64,000 nucleotides of DNA from CATQHS01 sp963422655. Its GTDB lineage: Bacteria; Actinomycetota; Acidimicrobiia; Acidimicrobiales; Aldehydirespiratoraceae. The notes under the pieces were generated by a model. It saw only the letters and a list, made by a program, of their open reading frames with translations. It ran no database searches and was not told the origin of the DNA. Below, one piece after another: positions 1 to 9,900 of this stretch. Position numbers and translations under genes: made by a program. Location: the NCBI GenBank assembly GCA_963422655.1, contig OY730440.1, positions 2,046,001-2,110,000 on the forward strand, written 5' to 3'. Position 1 is the first letter of the stretch; each line of letters starts with the position of its first letter.

Positions 1-522
1 CTCGGCCACCAGCAAGCGAAGGCCACGGCCGCCTACCTGGCCGACCAAGGCGTCGATCACGTTGCCTCCTCCTCCATGTTGCGAGCCACCAGTACGGCTG
101 TCGCCTTGGCCGAGCGGCTTGGTACCGACGTCGAGACCCTCGACGACTTGCGTGAGTCCGACCACCGGTCGCACATCTACATACCGGTAGAAGAGATAGA
201 CCGCAGCGACGGGACAATGGCATCCCTTTACAGCGGCGATCTTCACGAAAAGATTTTCTCCGGGGGCTACGAAGGATTCCGCCGCCGGGTCGTGCGGGGT
301 TTCGAGCATCTGATCCGCACCCGACCGTCTCGCACCGTGGTCGTGTACTGCCATGCCATGGTCACCGCCGTGTACCTCCAGTCGGTGCTCGAGATCGATG
401 ATCCATTCAAGCTCCTGATCGACTACTGCGGGATCAGCCGGGTGCTGGCCTCGAGTACGGGACGGCGCAGTGTCAGGTCGATCAACGAGACTGCACACGT
501 CCGCGATCTGCTGGAGAGATGA
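1..522 (+). CDS. Histidine phosphatase family protein (5' end outside window)
   Basis: The frame is open from the first base, so the N-terminus with the expected catalytic RHG motif lies outside the window. The visible part begins LGHQQAKATAAYL, which fits the helix following RHG in phosphoglycerate mutase-like phosphatases. Near the C-terminus, VVVYCHAMVTAVYL supplies a His that fits the second catalytic histidine. The family works through a phospho-histidine intermediate on small metabolites or phosphoproteins; the substrate cannot be read from this fragment. A nucleotidyltransferase gene starts 31 bases downstream in the same direction, so cotranscription is likely. Confidence 0.8.
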   Translation, partial: LGHQQAKATAAYLADQGVDHVASSSMLRATSTAVALAERLGTDVETLDDLRESDHRSHIYIPVEEIDRSDGTMASLYSGDLHEKIFSGGYEGFRRRVVRGFEHLIRTRPSRTVVVYCHAMVTAVYLQSVLEIDDPFKLLIDYCGISRVLASSTGRRSVRSINETAHVRDLLER

Positions 523-553
523 GACCGTGTTCGAACCGGAGCGCTGAGTCTCG

Positions 554-1390
554 GTGTTCACTCTGGTAGTGATGGCCGCCGGAATCGGGTCCCGTTTCGG
601 CGGGGTCAAGCAGCTCGTCGGGGTAGGCCCTGACGGTGAGACCTTTCTCGACTTCGCCATAACCGACGCGGGTGTGGCTGGTGCCGACAGGGTGGTGATG
701 GTGGTGCGCTCCCAGATCGAAGACGACGTCCGCCGCCATGTCGAAGCCCGCCACCCCGGCCTCGACATCACCTACGTCCGTCAGGACGACCACGGCCCGC
801 CCCGCCCCAAACCCTGGGGGACGGCCCACGCCGTTCTGGCCACCGCCTCTGTCGTGACCGACTCTTTCGTGGTCTGCAATGCCGACGACTACTACGGGGC
901 CACCACTTACCCGGCGGTGGCTGACCGGCTCGGGTCACTGGCCGTCGGTCGAGCCGCCCTTTGCGGCTTCCGCCTCGATCGCACCTTGCCGGTCCTGGGT
1001 TCGGTGAGCCGGGGTATCTGCACCGTGGAAGGCGGTCGGTTGATGGGCATCGTCGAGCACCACGGCGTCGCTCGGTGTCCTGACACCGGTGAGATAACGG
1101 CGGCGACCCCAGCCGTGGCCCTACCCGGCGCCGCTTCGGCCTCCATGAACTTGTGGGCTTTTGAAACCTCGATGTTCGACTGGCTCGATGCAGGGTTCAG
1201 CCGGTTCCTCGACATCCACGGCCGTGACGAGCAGGCCGAGTATCTCCTGCCGGTGGCGGTGGCCGAGAAGATGGCCGATGGTTCGCTCACGGTCGAGGTG
1301 GTGCCCACCGAGGAGACCTGGGTGGGGGTGACCAACCCCGCCGATCTGGACGTGGCTCGCCGGACTATTGCCGCCTTGCGCCGCCGGTGA
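554..1390 (+). CDS. Nucleotidyltransferase (NDP-sugar pyrophosphorylase-like)
   Basis: This 278-residue protein starts at a GTG. Its N-terminus VVMAAGIGSRFGGVKQL is the G-x-G-x-R...K nucleotide-binding signature of sugar-phosphate nucleotidyltransferases. VCNADDYYG near residue 115 fits the metal-binding Asp region of the Rossmann-like core. The length suits a single catalytic domain without a left-handed beta-helix acyltransferase tail. Enzymes of this type join a nucleoside triphosphate to a sugar phosphate, releasing pyrophosphate; the sugar is unknown. It follows the histidine phosphatase by 31 bases and precedes an unrelated molybdenum hydroxylase operon by 272 bases in which I see no gene. 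Confidence 0.8.
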   Translation: MFTLVVMAAGIGSRFGGVKQLVGVGPDGETFLDFAITDAGVAGADRVVMVVRSQIEDDVRRHVEARHPGLDITYVRQDDHGPPRPKPWGTAHAVLATASVVTDSFVVCNADDYYGATTYPAVADRLGSLAVGRAALCGFRLDRTLPVLGSVSRGICTVEGGRLMGIVEHHGVARCPDTGEITAATPAVALPGAASASMNLWAFETSMFDWLDAGFSRFLDIHGRDEQAEYLLPVAVAEKMADGSLTVEVVPTEETWVGVTNPADLDVARRTIAALRRR

Positions 1391-1662
1391 CCGATCACTC
1401 CGGGGTGGCTGCTCGGTGCCCGGCTGCCCGGGAAAATGGCAAGTAGGGGCAGAGGGCGTGAGGTCCATGCCTCATGACCCCACGTTGGCGTCGAGCGCTG
1501 CTGCCATCCAGCGAGCGGCAACACGATCGGGTACTACTGGCGATCGAGAGCGCCACCTCGTCGACGGCGAAGTCTCGCCCCGACCACCTTCGATTCGGGC
1601 TCGACAGCACCGGCCTCACGCGCCAAGATAGTGTCCCACAGGTCAACACCGAGGGGGATCCC

Positions 1663-2172
1663 ATGAAGCTCATGTCCCTGACCGTCAATGGCACCGAGCG
1701 GAGCCTCGAAGTGGAGCCGCGTACGCTGCTGGTGCATGCGCTGCGCGATCAGCTCGGGCTCACCGGCACCAACATCGGCTGCGATTCCAGCAGTTGCGGT
1801 GCCTGCACGATCCTCGTCGACGGTCGATCCGCCAAATCCTGCACCATGCTGGCCGTTCAGGCCGACGGGGCCGACGTCACCACCATCGAGGGGCTGGCCG
1901 GCGCCGACGGCACGCTGCACCCGGTCCAACAGGCCTTTCACGAGTGCCATGCTCTGCAGTGCGGCTACTGCACGCCGGGCATGGTGATGGCCGCCGTCTC
2001 GCTCATCGACGAGTATCCCGACCTCGACGAAGTCGGGGTGCGCTCCGGCTTGGAGGGCAACCTCTGCCGCTGCACCGGCTACCAGAACATCGTCGATGCC
2101 GTCCTGCAAGCAGTCGGCAACTCGGCGGAGGCCCGCCGAGCCGCCACCGTCACGGCTGGGAACCGATCATGA
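1663..2172 (+). CDS. Molybdenum hydroxylase small (2Fe-2S) subunit
   Basis: This 169-residue protein carries two [2Fe-2S] clusters that pass electrons from the molybdenum centre to FAD. The plant-type ferredoxin cluster is in IGCDSSSCGACTILVDG. The C-terminal cluster is in LQCGYCTPGM and LCRCTGYQN. I chose the ATG at 1663 because a GAGGGGGA ribosome site sits just upstream and the protein then begins at the ferredoxin fold (MKLMSLTVNG); the frame is open further upstream but without family similarity. The stop overlaps the next start (ATGA). Subunit order is small-large-medium. Related families include CO dehydrogenase-like, xanthine, nicotinate and isoquinoline oxidoreductases. Confidence 0.92.
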   Translation: MKLMSLTVNGTERSLEVEPRTLLVHALRDQLGLTGTNIGCDSSSCGACTILVDGRSAKSCTMLAVQADGADVTTIEGLAGADGTLHPVQQAFHECHALQCGYCTPGMVMAAVSLIDEYPDLDEVGVRSGLEGNLCRCTGYQNIVDAVLQAVGNSAEARRAATVTAGNRS

Positions 2173-4559
2173 CCGCCACCGCCACCGCCACCGCCCACGT
2201 CGGCACCCGCCGCCTGCGCAAGGAGGACCCGGCCCTGCTCACCGGCGAGTCCCGCTTCGTCGACGACCTCCACCTGCCCGGTGCCCTGTGGATGGGCGTG
2301 GTCCGCTCCAGCGAGGCCCACGCCGCCATAAAGAGCATCGACTCCGACCGAGCCGAGCAGACCGAGGGCGTGGTCGAAGTGCTCACCGGCGCCGACTTGG
2401 CCCCTCTGTGGGGCGGGGCTGCCCTTCCCTGCGCTTGGCCCGTCACCGACGACATGCACAACCCCGCTCACCTGCCCGTCGCCACTGGTGAGGTCAAATA
2501 CGTGGGCGATGCCGTGGCTGTGGTCCTGGCTACCTCTCGCTACGCGGCCGCCGACGGAGCCGCCGCCGTGATCGTCGACTACGAGCCCAAGCCTGCCGTT
2601 GTCGATCTGGCTGGCGCCGTGGCCGCCGACAGCCCGCTGGTGCACGAAGAGATCGGCACCAACGCCTCCTATACCTGGGAGCTCATCCCCGACCCCGACG
2701 CGGTGGACGCAGCCTTCGCCGGGGCTGCCCACGTGGTGAAGGAGCGGTACGTCCAGCAGCGGTTGATCCCGGCCGCCATGGAGCCCCGGGGGGTGGTGGC
2801 GGTGCCCTCGGTGGCCGGCGGTGAACTCACCTTGTACTCGGCCACCCAGATCCCTCACATCCTCAAGGTGATGACCGCGGTCACCCTGGGTATCGGTGAG
2901 AACAAGCTGCGGGTGGTGGCCCCGGCGGTGGGCGGCGGCTTCGGGTCGAAGCTCAACGTCTACGCCGAGGAGATCATCTGCAGCGCCTTGGCCCTGCGCA
3001 AAGGAGTTCCGGTGCGCTGGACCGAGACCCGCAGCGAGGCGGCCCTGTCCACCATCCAAGGCCGGGGTCAGATCCAAGACATCGAGCTGGCCGCCGACTC
3101 CGACGGCAAGGTCTCAGCCGTGCGGGTGAAGCTCCTGGCCGATATGGGGGCCTATCTCCAGCTCGTCACCCCCGGCGTCCCGTTGCTGGGGGCTTTCCTG
3201 TATCACGGCTGCTACGACATCGCCCACTACTCGTTCAGTTGCACCGGGGTGTTCACCAACAAGACGCCCACCGACGCCTACCGGGGGGCGGGCCGGCCCG
3301 AGGCCACCTACGCCATCGAACGGGCCATGGACTCCCTGGCCGCAGTCACCGGGCTGACCCCCGAGGAGATCAGAGCCCGCAACTTCATCGAGGCCGACGC
3401 ATTTCCTTACCAATCCTGCGCCGGGCTGACCTTCGACAGCGGCGACTACCACGCCGTGCTCGATCGGGCTCGGACCCTGGTCGATCTCGACGTTCGGCGA
3501 GCCGATCAGGCCCGCCGCCGCCAGCAGGGGTCGGCCAAACAGCTCGGCATCGGCTTCTCCAGCTACGTGGAGATGTGTGGGCTGGCCCCGAGCCGGGTGC
3601 TGGCCTCGCTCAACTACGGGGCCGGGGGCTGGGAGGCGGCCACAGTGAGGGTCCTGCCCACGGCCAAGGTCCAAGTGGTCAGCGGGGCCACCCCCCACGG
3701 CCAGGGCCACGAGACGGCTTGGTCGATGATCGTGGCCGACCAGCTCGGCATCGATCCCGATGACGTGGAGGTGCTCCACTCCGACACCACCGTCAGCCCC
3801 ACCGGTATGGACACCTACGGGTCGAGGTCGCTGTCGGTGGGGGGCACGGCCATATACATGGCGGCCGAACGGGTGCTCGACAAGGCTCGTACCATCGCCG
3901 CCCACCAGCTCGAGGCCAGTGCCGACGACTTGGAGTACGTCGGCGGGGCTTTCCAAGTCAAGGGCACGCCCTCCAAGTCGGTGGCTTTCGCAGAGATCGC
4001 CTTCGCGGCGTTCACCGCTCACGACCTGCCCGACGGTGTCGAGCCCAACCTGGAGGCCCACGTCACCTACGACCCGCCCAATTTCACTTTCCCCAACGGC
4101 ACTCACGTGGCGGTGGTGGAGGTCGATACCGACACCGGTGAGGTGGAAATGGTCGACTACGTGGCTGTGGACGACTGTGGTCATCAGGTCAACCCGTTGA
4201 TAGTCGAGGGTCAGGTTCACGGTGGCATCCTCCAGGGCGCGGCCCAAGCCCTGTACGAGGACGCCGTGTACACCGGCGAGGGTCAGTTGACCACGGCGAA
4301 CCTGGTCGATTACCTGGTGCCGTCGGCGGCCGAGGCGCCCCGCTTCCGGCTCGACAGCCACGTTTCGCCCAGTCCTACCAACCCGATGGGGGTGAAAGGG
4401 ATCGGCGAGGCTGGCACCATTGCCGCCACCCCGGCGGTGATCAACGCCGTCGTGGACGCGCTGCGCCCCTTGGGCGTTGCCGATCTGGCCATGCCGGCTT
4501 CGCCCCAGACCGTGTGGAGGGCTATTGAAGCGGCCCGAAGCCGAGGAGGTTCATCATGA
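2169..4559 (+). CDS. Molybdenum hydroxylase large (molybdopterin) subunit, form II CoxL-like
   Basis: This 796-residue protein is the molybdopterin-cytosine-dinucleotide-binding catalytic subunit. GGGFGSK lies around residue 255 and AYRGAGR at 370-376. AYRGAGR marks the so-called form II group; authentic aerobic CO dehydrogenase has AYxCSFR, so CO oxidation is not supported. GVKGIGEAGTIAATPAV near the C-terminus is the usual site of the conserved active-site Glu. The start is the ATG in the ATGA overlap with the small subunit, and its stop overlaps the FAD subunit the same way. Substrate unknown: an aldehyde, purine or other N-heterocycle is plausible. A yqeC gene elsewhere in the window could serve such an enzyme. 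Confidence 0.92.
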   Translation: MTATATATAHVGTRRLRKEDPALLTGESRFVDDLHLPGALWMGVVRSSEAHAAIKSIDSDRAEQTEGVVEVLTGADLAPLWGGAALPCAWPVTDDMHNPAHLPVATGEVKYVGDAVAVVLATSRYAAADGAAAVIVDYEPKPAVVDLAGAVAADSPLVHEEIGTNASYTWELIPDPDAVDAAFAGAAHVVKERYVQQRLIPAAMEPRGVVAVPSVAGGELTLYSATQIPHILKVMTAVTLGIGENKLRVVAPAVGGGFGSKLNVYAEEIICSALALRKGVPVRWTETRSEAALSTIQGRGQIQDIELAADSDGKVSAVRVKLLADMGAYLQLVTPGVPLLGAFLYHGCYDIAHYSFSCTGVFTNKTPTDAYRGAGRPEATYAIERAMDSLAAVTGLTPEEIRARNFIEADAFPYQSCAGLTFDSGDYHAVLDRARTLVDLDVRRADQARRRQQGSAKQLGIGFSSYVEMCGLAPSRVLASLNYGAGGWEAATVRVLPTAKVQVVSGATPHGQGHETAWSMIVADQLGIDPDDVEVLHSDTTVSPTGMDTYGSRSLSVGGTAIYMAAERVLDKARTIAAHQLEASADDLEYVGGAFQVKGTPSKSVAFAEIAFAAFTAHDLPDGVEPNLEAHVTYDPPNFTFPNGTHVAVVEVDTDTGEVEMVDYVAVDDCGHQVNPLIVEGQVHGGILQGAAQALYEDAVYTGEGQLTTANLVDYLVPSAAEAPRFRLDSHVSPSPTNPMGVKGIGEAGTIAATPAVINAVVDALRPLGVADLAMPASPQTVWRAIEAARSRGGSS

Positions 4560-5374
4560 TCCCTGCTGCTTGCGACTACGAGCGGGCCGATTCGGCCGAC
4601 CACGCCATCGAGTTGCTGGTCCGTCACGGTGACGAGGCCAAGCTCTTGGCCGGGGGCCACAGCCTCATCCCCCTGATGAGGTACCGGCTGGCCACTCCGG
4701 CTGTGCTGGTGGATGTGGGCCGGCTCGACGACCTGCGTTACATCGAGAGCCGCAACGGCACCGTCGCCATCGGGGCTCTCACCCGCCACAGCGAGCTGGA
4801 GCATTCCGAGGTGCTGGCCCGTGACTGCGGGTTGCTGGCCTCGGTGGCGGCCGAGGTGGGCGACCCGGCCGTGCGTCATCGGGGCACGCTGGGGGGCACC
4901 CTGGCCCACGCCGACCCGGCTTCGGACCTGCCCGCAGCCGTGCTGGCCTTGGGGGGCACGCTGGTGGCCCGCGGCCCCGACGGTGAGCGCGAGATCGCGG
5001 CTGCGGAGTTCTTCACCGGTTACTTCGAGTCGGTGGTGGCCCCCGACGAAATGCTGGTAGAGGTACGGGTCCCGACCGGCGCTGGGGGTTGGAACTACCA
5101 GAAGTTCAACCGCCGGGCCCAGGACTGGGCCATCGTGGGGGTAGCCGTGGCTGGCGGGGGCTCGGGCGTGAGCCTGGTGAACATGGGTTCCACGCCGGTG
5201 CGGGCCAATGCGGTGGAGGAGGCCTTGGCCGACGGAGCCTCGGCCGCCGATGCCGCCAGGCTGGCCGCCGAAGGGCTCGACCCGCCCGCCGACCTCAACG
5301 CCGACGCCGATTACCGCCGCCACTTGGCCCGGGTGCTCACCGGTCGAGCCTTGGCCGCGGCCGGAGTGGCCTGA
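4556..5374 (+). CDS. Molybdenum hydroxylase medium (FAD) subunit
   Basis: This 272-residue FAD-binding subunit completes the hydroxylase. LLAGGHSLIPLMRYRLATP near residue 30 is the FAD pyrophosphate-binding motif. RGTLGGTLAHADPASDLPA near residue 105 is the second conserved FAD motif of the CoxM/XdhB family. The C-terminal third matches the CO dehydrogenase flavoprotein C-terminal domain. It overlaps the large-subunit gene by four bases and ends the operon; the next gene is a membrane protein and shares no pathway with it. The protein passes electrons to an acceptor that is not identified here. Confidence 0.92.
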   Translation: MIPAACDYERADSADHAIELLVRHGDEAKLLAGGHSLIPLMRYRLATPAVLVDVGRLDDLRYIESRNGTVAIGALTRHSELEHSEVLARDCGLLASVAAEVGDPAVRHRGTLGGTLAHADPASDLPAAVLALGGTLVARGPDGEREIAAAEFFTGYFESVVAPDEMLVEVRVPTGAGGWNYQKFNRRAQDWAIVGVAVAGGGSGVSLVNMGSTPVRANAVEEALADGASAADAARLAAEGLDPPADLNADADYRRHLARVLTGRALAAAGVA

Positions 5375-5414
5375 CTCGGATTTCCGGTAGGTCTTCGGCC
5401 CTTTGATTCGGGCC

Positions 5415-6908
5415 ATGCAATCCGAGCGTATGCTGTCTCGGGTCAGCCAGTTCACCCCCCGCCTGCGGTCGGGGTGGACCGGGGCCGTGCTGATAGCGGT
5501 GGCAATGCTGGTCCTGTGGCTGCCCGACCTCGATCTCCCCCTCGGTGACAGCGACGACGGCCGTATCCTGGCCCGCTACGGCCTCCAGGCCCGTAACTAC
5601 TGGGAGCTGGGACCGGCCGAATCCAACTTCGGGACCCGGGTCGATCCCTATATCCGGGGTGGCTTCGAGGTGGAACCGGGCGCCGAACCGCCTACTGCTG
5701 CCCTCACCTACGCCCATCATCCGCCTCTACAGGTTTTCGTGACCATCATCTCCTTCGGCCTGCTCGGCGACAGCTTGGTGGCGCTGCGACTGGCCGGTTT
5801 CGTGATGGGAGCCTCCACCGTGGTGTTCATGGCCGCTCTGCTGCGGGGTCGGGGGCTGGGCTGGGGCCCGACCCTGCTGGCGGTGGGGGCAATGGCCGCC
5901 ACCGGCTTCTATTACATATACGGGCGGCTCGGGGTGGGTTTCTCTCTCATCGTCGCCGTCGTTGCTCTGGTCTCCTACTTGCGCGACACGACCCGCCCGT
6001 CCCGCTGGCTTCTGGCCGCGGCCGCCACCGTGGCCGGTCTGGCCGTCATGCAGTCGTGGATTGCCATGGCTGCGGTGGGGCTGCTGGTGCTGTGGCTGTG
6101 GACGGTCCAGGGGCGCTCGGCCGCGTTGGGATGGGTACTCGCTGGCGCCCTGATAGGGGTAGCTGTCACCGTGGCGTGGATACTCAACGCCACCGGCCCG
6201 GCCGAGCTGGGCGATCAGGTGGCGACCCGCACCGACTCGTCGACGGGCTCCTTGGGGGACTTCTTGTCCCGCCAGTGGCGTTTCGCCGGTCTCCTCACCC
6301 CGGTGTGGCTGCGATGGCTCATGGTCCCGGCCTTGGTGGCCGGTCTGGCTGATCGCCGGACCCGGATGGCCACCGCCGTGACCCTGGCCGTGGCTGCGGC
6401 CTGGACCTTCGGCCTCCGCCAAGGAGCTTGGGTCCACGCGCTGTGGAACTTCCCCTGGCTGGCACCGGTGACCATCGGGTTGGCCGCTCTCGGTGACGCG
6501 ACCCGCCGCTTGGTCCGGGGCCGGGTAGCCTTGGTGGCGGGAGCGGGGGCCGGGGCTGTGATCATGGTCACATTGTTCGGGTTGGTCACCGGCTCCACCC
6601 GTGAGGACTACCTGTCGGATCCGGCTGCGGCCGCCACTGCTATCGAGCGAGCGGTCGAGCCCGCTTCGGGTCGTCTGTGGGTCACGCCTCAGATATCGTC
6701 GCCTCGATGGGTCTCCTACTACATTGACTTGCCGGTGTGGACTCTGACCGAGCATTACCTCGACGAATTGGGCGTCGACGATCTGGTGCTCGTCCGCACC
6801 GACCGCATACCCGGCTTCCTCGCCGACCGGATTCCCGGCGACTCCGGCCCCGATGAGATCGTCGAGGGCCGCTATCGGCTGATCCCGGCTCTGGTCCTGA
6901 ACGGATGA
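5415..6908 (+). CDS. Polytopic membrane glycosyltransferase-like protein (GT39/ArnT-like)
   Basis: This protein of about 497 residues has a short cytoplasmic N-terminus and about ten hydrophobic segments. In the first extracytoplasmic loop, DSDDGRILARYGLQ supplies the acidic pair typical of GT-C lipid-phosphate-sugar transferases; YAHHPPLQVF follows, a motif commonly seen in this superfamily. I chose the ATG at 5415 over a TTG at 5403. The stop overlaps the start of the following GT2 glycosyltransferase (ATGA), so both probably act in the same surface glycan or glycoprotein pathway. Donor and acceptor are unknown. Confidence 0.72.
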   Translation: MQSERMLSRVSQFTPRLRSGWTGAVLIAVAMLVLWLPDLDLPLGDSDDGRILARYGLQARNYWELGPAESNFGTRVDPYIRGGFEVEPGAEPPTAALTYAHHPPLQVFVTIISFGLLGDSLVALRLAGFVMGASTVVFMAALLRGRGLGWGPTLLAVGAMAATGFYYIYGRLGVGFSLIVAVVALVSYLRDTTRPSRWLLAAAATVAGLAVMQSWIAMAAVGLLVLWLWTVQGRSAALGWVLAGALIGVAVTVAWILNATGPAELGDQVATRTDSSTGSLGDFLSRQWRFAGLLTPVWLRWLMVPALVAGLADRRTRMATAVTLAVAAAWTFGLRQGAWVHALWNFPWLAPVTIGLAALGDATRRLVRGRVALVAGAGAGAVIMVTLFGLVTGSTREDYLSDPAAAATAIERAVEPASGRLWVTPQISSPRWVSYYIDLPVWTLTEHYLDELGVDDLVLVRTDRIPGFLADRIPGDSGPDEIVEGRYRLIPALVLNG

Positions 6909-9900
6909 CCGAGCCGGCCCCGCCCGCCGAGGTGATAGGCAACGACTGGCCCTCCCTGGCCGTCGATCCCCTCGAAAGCTGGACGCCCCGACGCTTCGTC
7001 ACTGTGGTGGTGTCGTACTACCAGGCCCCCGAGGCTCTGGCTCTGACCCTGGCCGCGCTCGAGGGCCAGACCTACCCGCCGGAGCTGTTCGAGGTGATCG
7101 TGGTCGACGACGGTTCCGATCCGCCCCTGGCTCCGATTTCCGATACACCGTTGTCGGTGCGGGTGGTGCACCAGCCCGATCTGGGCTTCGGGCTGGCCCG
7201 GGCTCGCAACACCGGGGCTCGGGCCGCTGGTGGAGAGATACTGGTGTTTCTCGACTGCGACATGTTGCCCGAAGCGGGCTGGCTGGCCGCCCATGCTCGC
7301 TGGCACCATGCCGCCAGCGACGTGATCTCGATCGGGTTCCGGTCTCATGTGGAGGTGACCGACTTGGACCCGGTGAACATCCGGTCCCGGCCGGGTTCGC
7401 TGGCCGACCTGTTCGAGGGCCGATCCCAGAACCGGCCCGAGTGGATCGAGTTCCACATGGTCCGAACCGCCCATCTGACATCCGACGCCGATGACCTGTT
7501 CCGGGTCGTGACCGGCGGCAACTTCGGCATCTCCCGTGCATTCTTCGAGACGGTGGGTGGTTTCGACGAGACCTTCACGCAGTGGGGCACCGAGGACATC
7601 GAGTTCGGTTTCAGAGCCTTTACTCGGGGTGGCTTGCTGGTGCCGGTGCGGGATGCGTTCTGCTGGCATCAGGGGCCGGGGGCGGCCCCTGATGCCGAGG
7701 ATAGAGCGAACCTCGATTTCCAGAGGGCCAAGATCGCCCATCTGATCGCCCACCACAGTTTCCGCCGGGATCGGGCCGGACGCAGCTTCACCGTGCCCCA
7801 GTACGTGGTGACGGTCGGGCAGGGCTCGGCCCCGGCCGAGGCGATATTCGAGACGGTCGAGGGGGTGCTGGCCAGCACTGTCCACGATCTGGTGGTCTGG
7901 GTGGAGATGCCCGCTGATGCCGTCACAGGTGCGGGAGATGGTCCCGCTGGCGCTGTCTACGGGTGGCTGCGCTATCAGTTCGAGCCCGATCCCCGGGTCT
8001 GGTTCGGTCCGATCGGCGGGGCCTTGGATTGTTTCCCCACTTCCTCCTTCCACGTCACGATCCCGGCCGGTATCACCGTCGGCCCCATTCTCGTCCGCTG
8101 CCTGCGCTGGGCCCTGAGCACCGCTGCGTCGGGTACCGCTCGCCTCGACGATGGCTCAGAGGTGAGTATCACCCGCACCTGGGCCTTACACCGGGCTCGT
8201 CGAACCGGGCTGGCCCTGGTCGAGGTCGGGGATGTGATGAGGCTGTCACCGACCGGGCTCGGGTTGGCTTTCGGCCTCCGGTCGGTGCTGGTCCGCCTCT
8301 CGACCCGTCGCTATTTTCGCTGGTTTCGCCGGTTCAAGACTTGGGCTCTGGGGGCCAAACCGGTTGCCGAGTCCAAGGGGCATCGACGCCGGCCTCGATC
8401 GAGCCGGATCTCCATTCTGTGCCGGATGCTGATTCAGATCCGTCGGCCCGCTGACCTGAGGCAGGTTCTGGGCTGGGTGGGGCGCGGGGTCCGAGACCAG
8501 ATCATCCGCCGTCTCATCCGCCGTCTCATCCGCCGTCTCCCCCGCCGTCTCAACCGCCGTCTCACCCGCCGTCTAGTTCTTCCTCCCGGCTCGCCGACCG
8601 ACTATCTCGACATCTCGGCTATTGGCCCTTCGGTCCCGGCTCGTCCTATTGGTTCCGCTTCGGTGCCGGAGGTACCCGTTCAGCTCTCGGTCCCGGCTCT
8701 CGACCCCACCGTTGTCAACCCCATCGGCTGGACTCCCGACTTCGACGACACCGTGGTTGCGCTGGGGCCGCCCGAGCTGCTTCCTCTCGACGTGCGGGCT
8801 CGCACTACCGCCGCCCTGCGCCCGCCGGCCGGCAGTTTGGAGGGTATGCGCCGGGCTCACCACGTGGAGGATGTCGCCGCCTACCACGATGGGGTGATCC
8901 AGCGAGCTACCACCCTGGTCGAACTGGCCGCAGCCGGGGTGGTCGTCCACTTGGCCGACACCGACACCGACACCGACACCTTCCCCGGCCTGCGTGGGTA
9001 CTTGGGGGCCGAGCTCCACCGCCTGATGACTGCCAGCGACATCGAGGGTTTCGACCGGCATCGGCGTGAGCTCGTCAGTATCTGTATGCGCCGAGCCGCC
9101 CTGCGTGATCACTGCCTACGGAGCCGGGCCGCCCAGGCTCGGGCTCTGGCCGCCGGGATCGAGACCCGCGCGTCCGACGGAGGTTCGATCACCGTGCCGG
9201 CTGGACCAGCCTGGCCCCCTGAGGTGTCGGTGCTGCTGCCCACCCGGCGTCCGGCCTCGTTGAGCGCTGCCATAGACAACGTGGCCCGCCAGACCTACCC
9301 CCGGCTGGAGCTGGTGCTGGCCCTGCACGGCGACGGCTTCGACACCGACGCCTTGCAATCCCTGATAGCCGGGCTCGACTTCGGGGTCCAAGTGGTACCG
9401 GTTGTCGGCACGCTGCCTCTGGGGCGGGTGCTCGACGCCGCGGTGTCGGCCTCCTCGGGAGCTCTGCTCACCAAATTCGACGACGATGACGTCTACGGCG
9501 CCGAGCACGTGTGGGACTTGGTGCTGGCCCACGAGTATTCGGGGGCAGAGCTGGTGGCCAAGGGGGCTGAGTACGTCTACCTGGCCGCTTCGGACCAGAC
9601 CATCCACCGCTTCGGTGGCCGGGGAGAGCGGTTCTCCCTTCGGCCCACCGTGGCCGGGGGGGCCATGCTGATTGCGGCCCAAGATCTAGCTGCTGCCGGT
9701 GGGTGGCAACCGCGGCCCGACAGCGTCGACAAGGCTCTGGTCGACGACATCGTCCGGACTGGAGGGAGGGTCTACCGGACCCACGGGGCCGGATACGTGC
9801 TGGTCCGCCACGGGGTGGACCACACCTGGCCAGCCGAGGATTCCTACTTCTTGGACCAGGCCACTCTGGTGCGGCCCGGCCGGAACCTGACCCTGGCCGG

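Noticed and set aside
1663..5374. Aerobic carbon monoxide dehydrogenase
   Set aside because: The large subunit has AYRGAGR, not the AYxCSFR of form I enzymes, and no cox maturation genes are adjacent.
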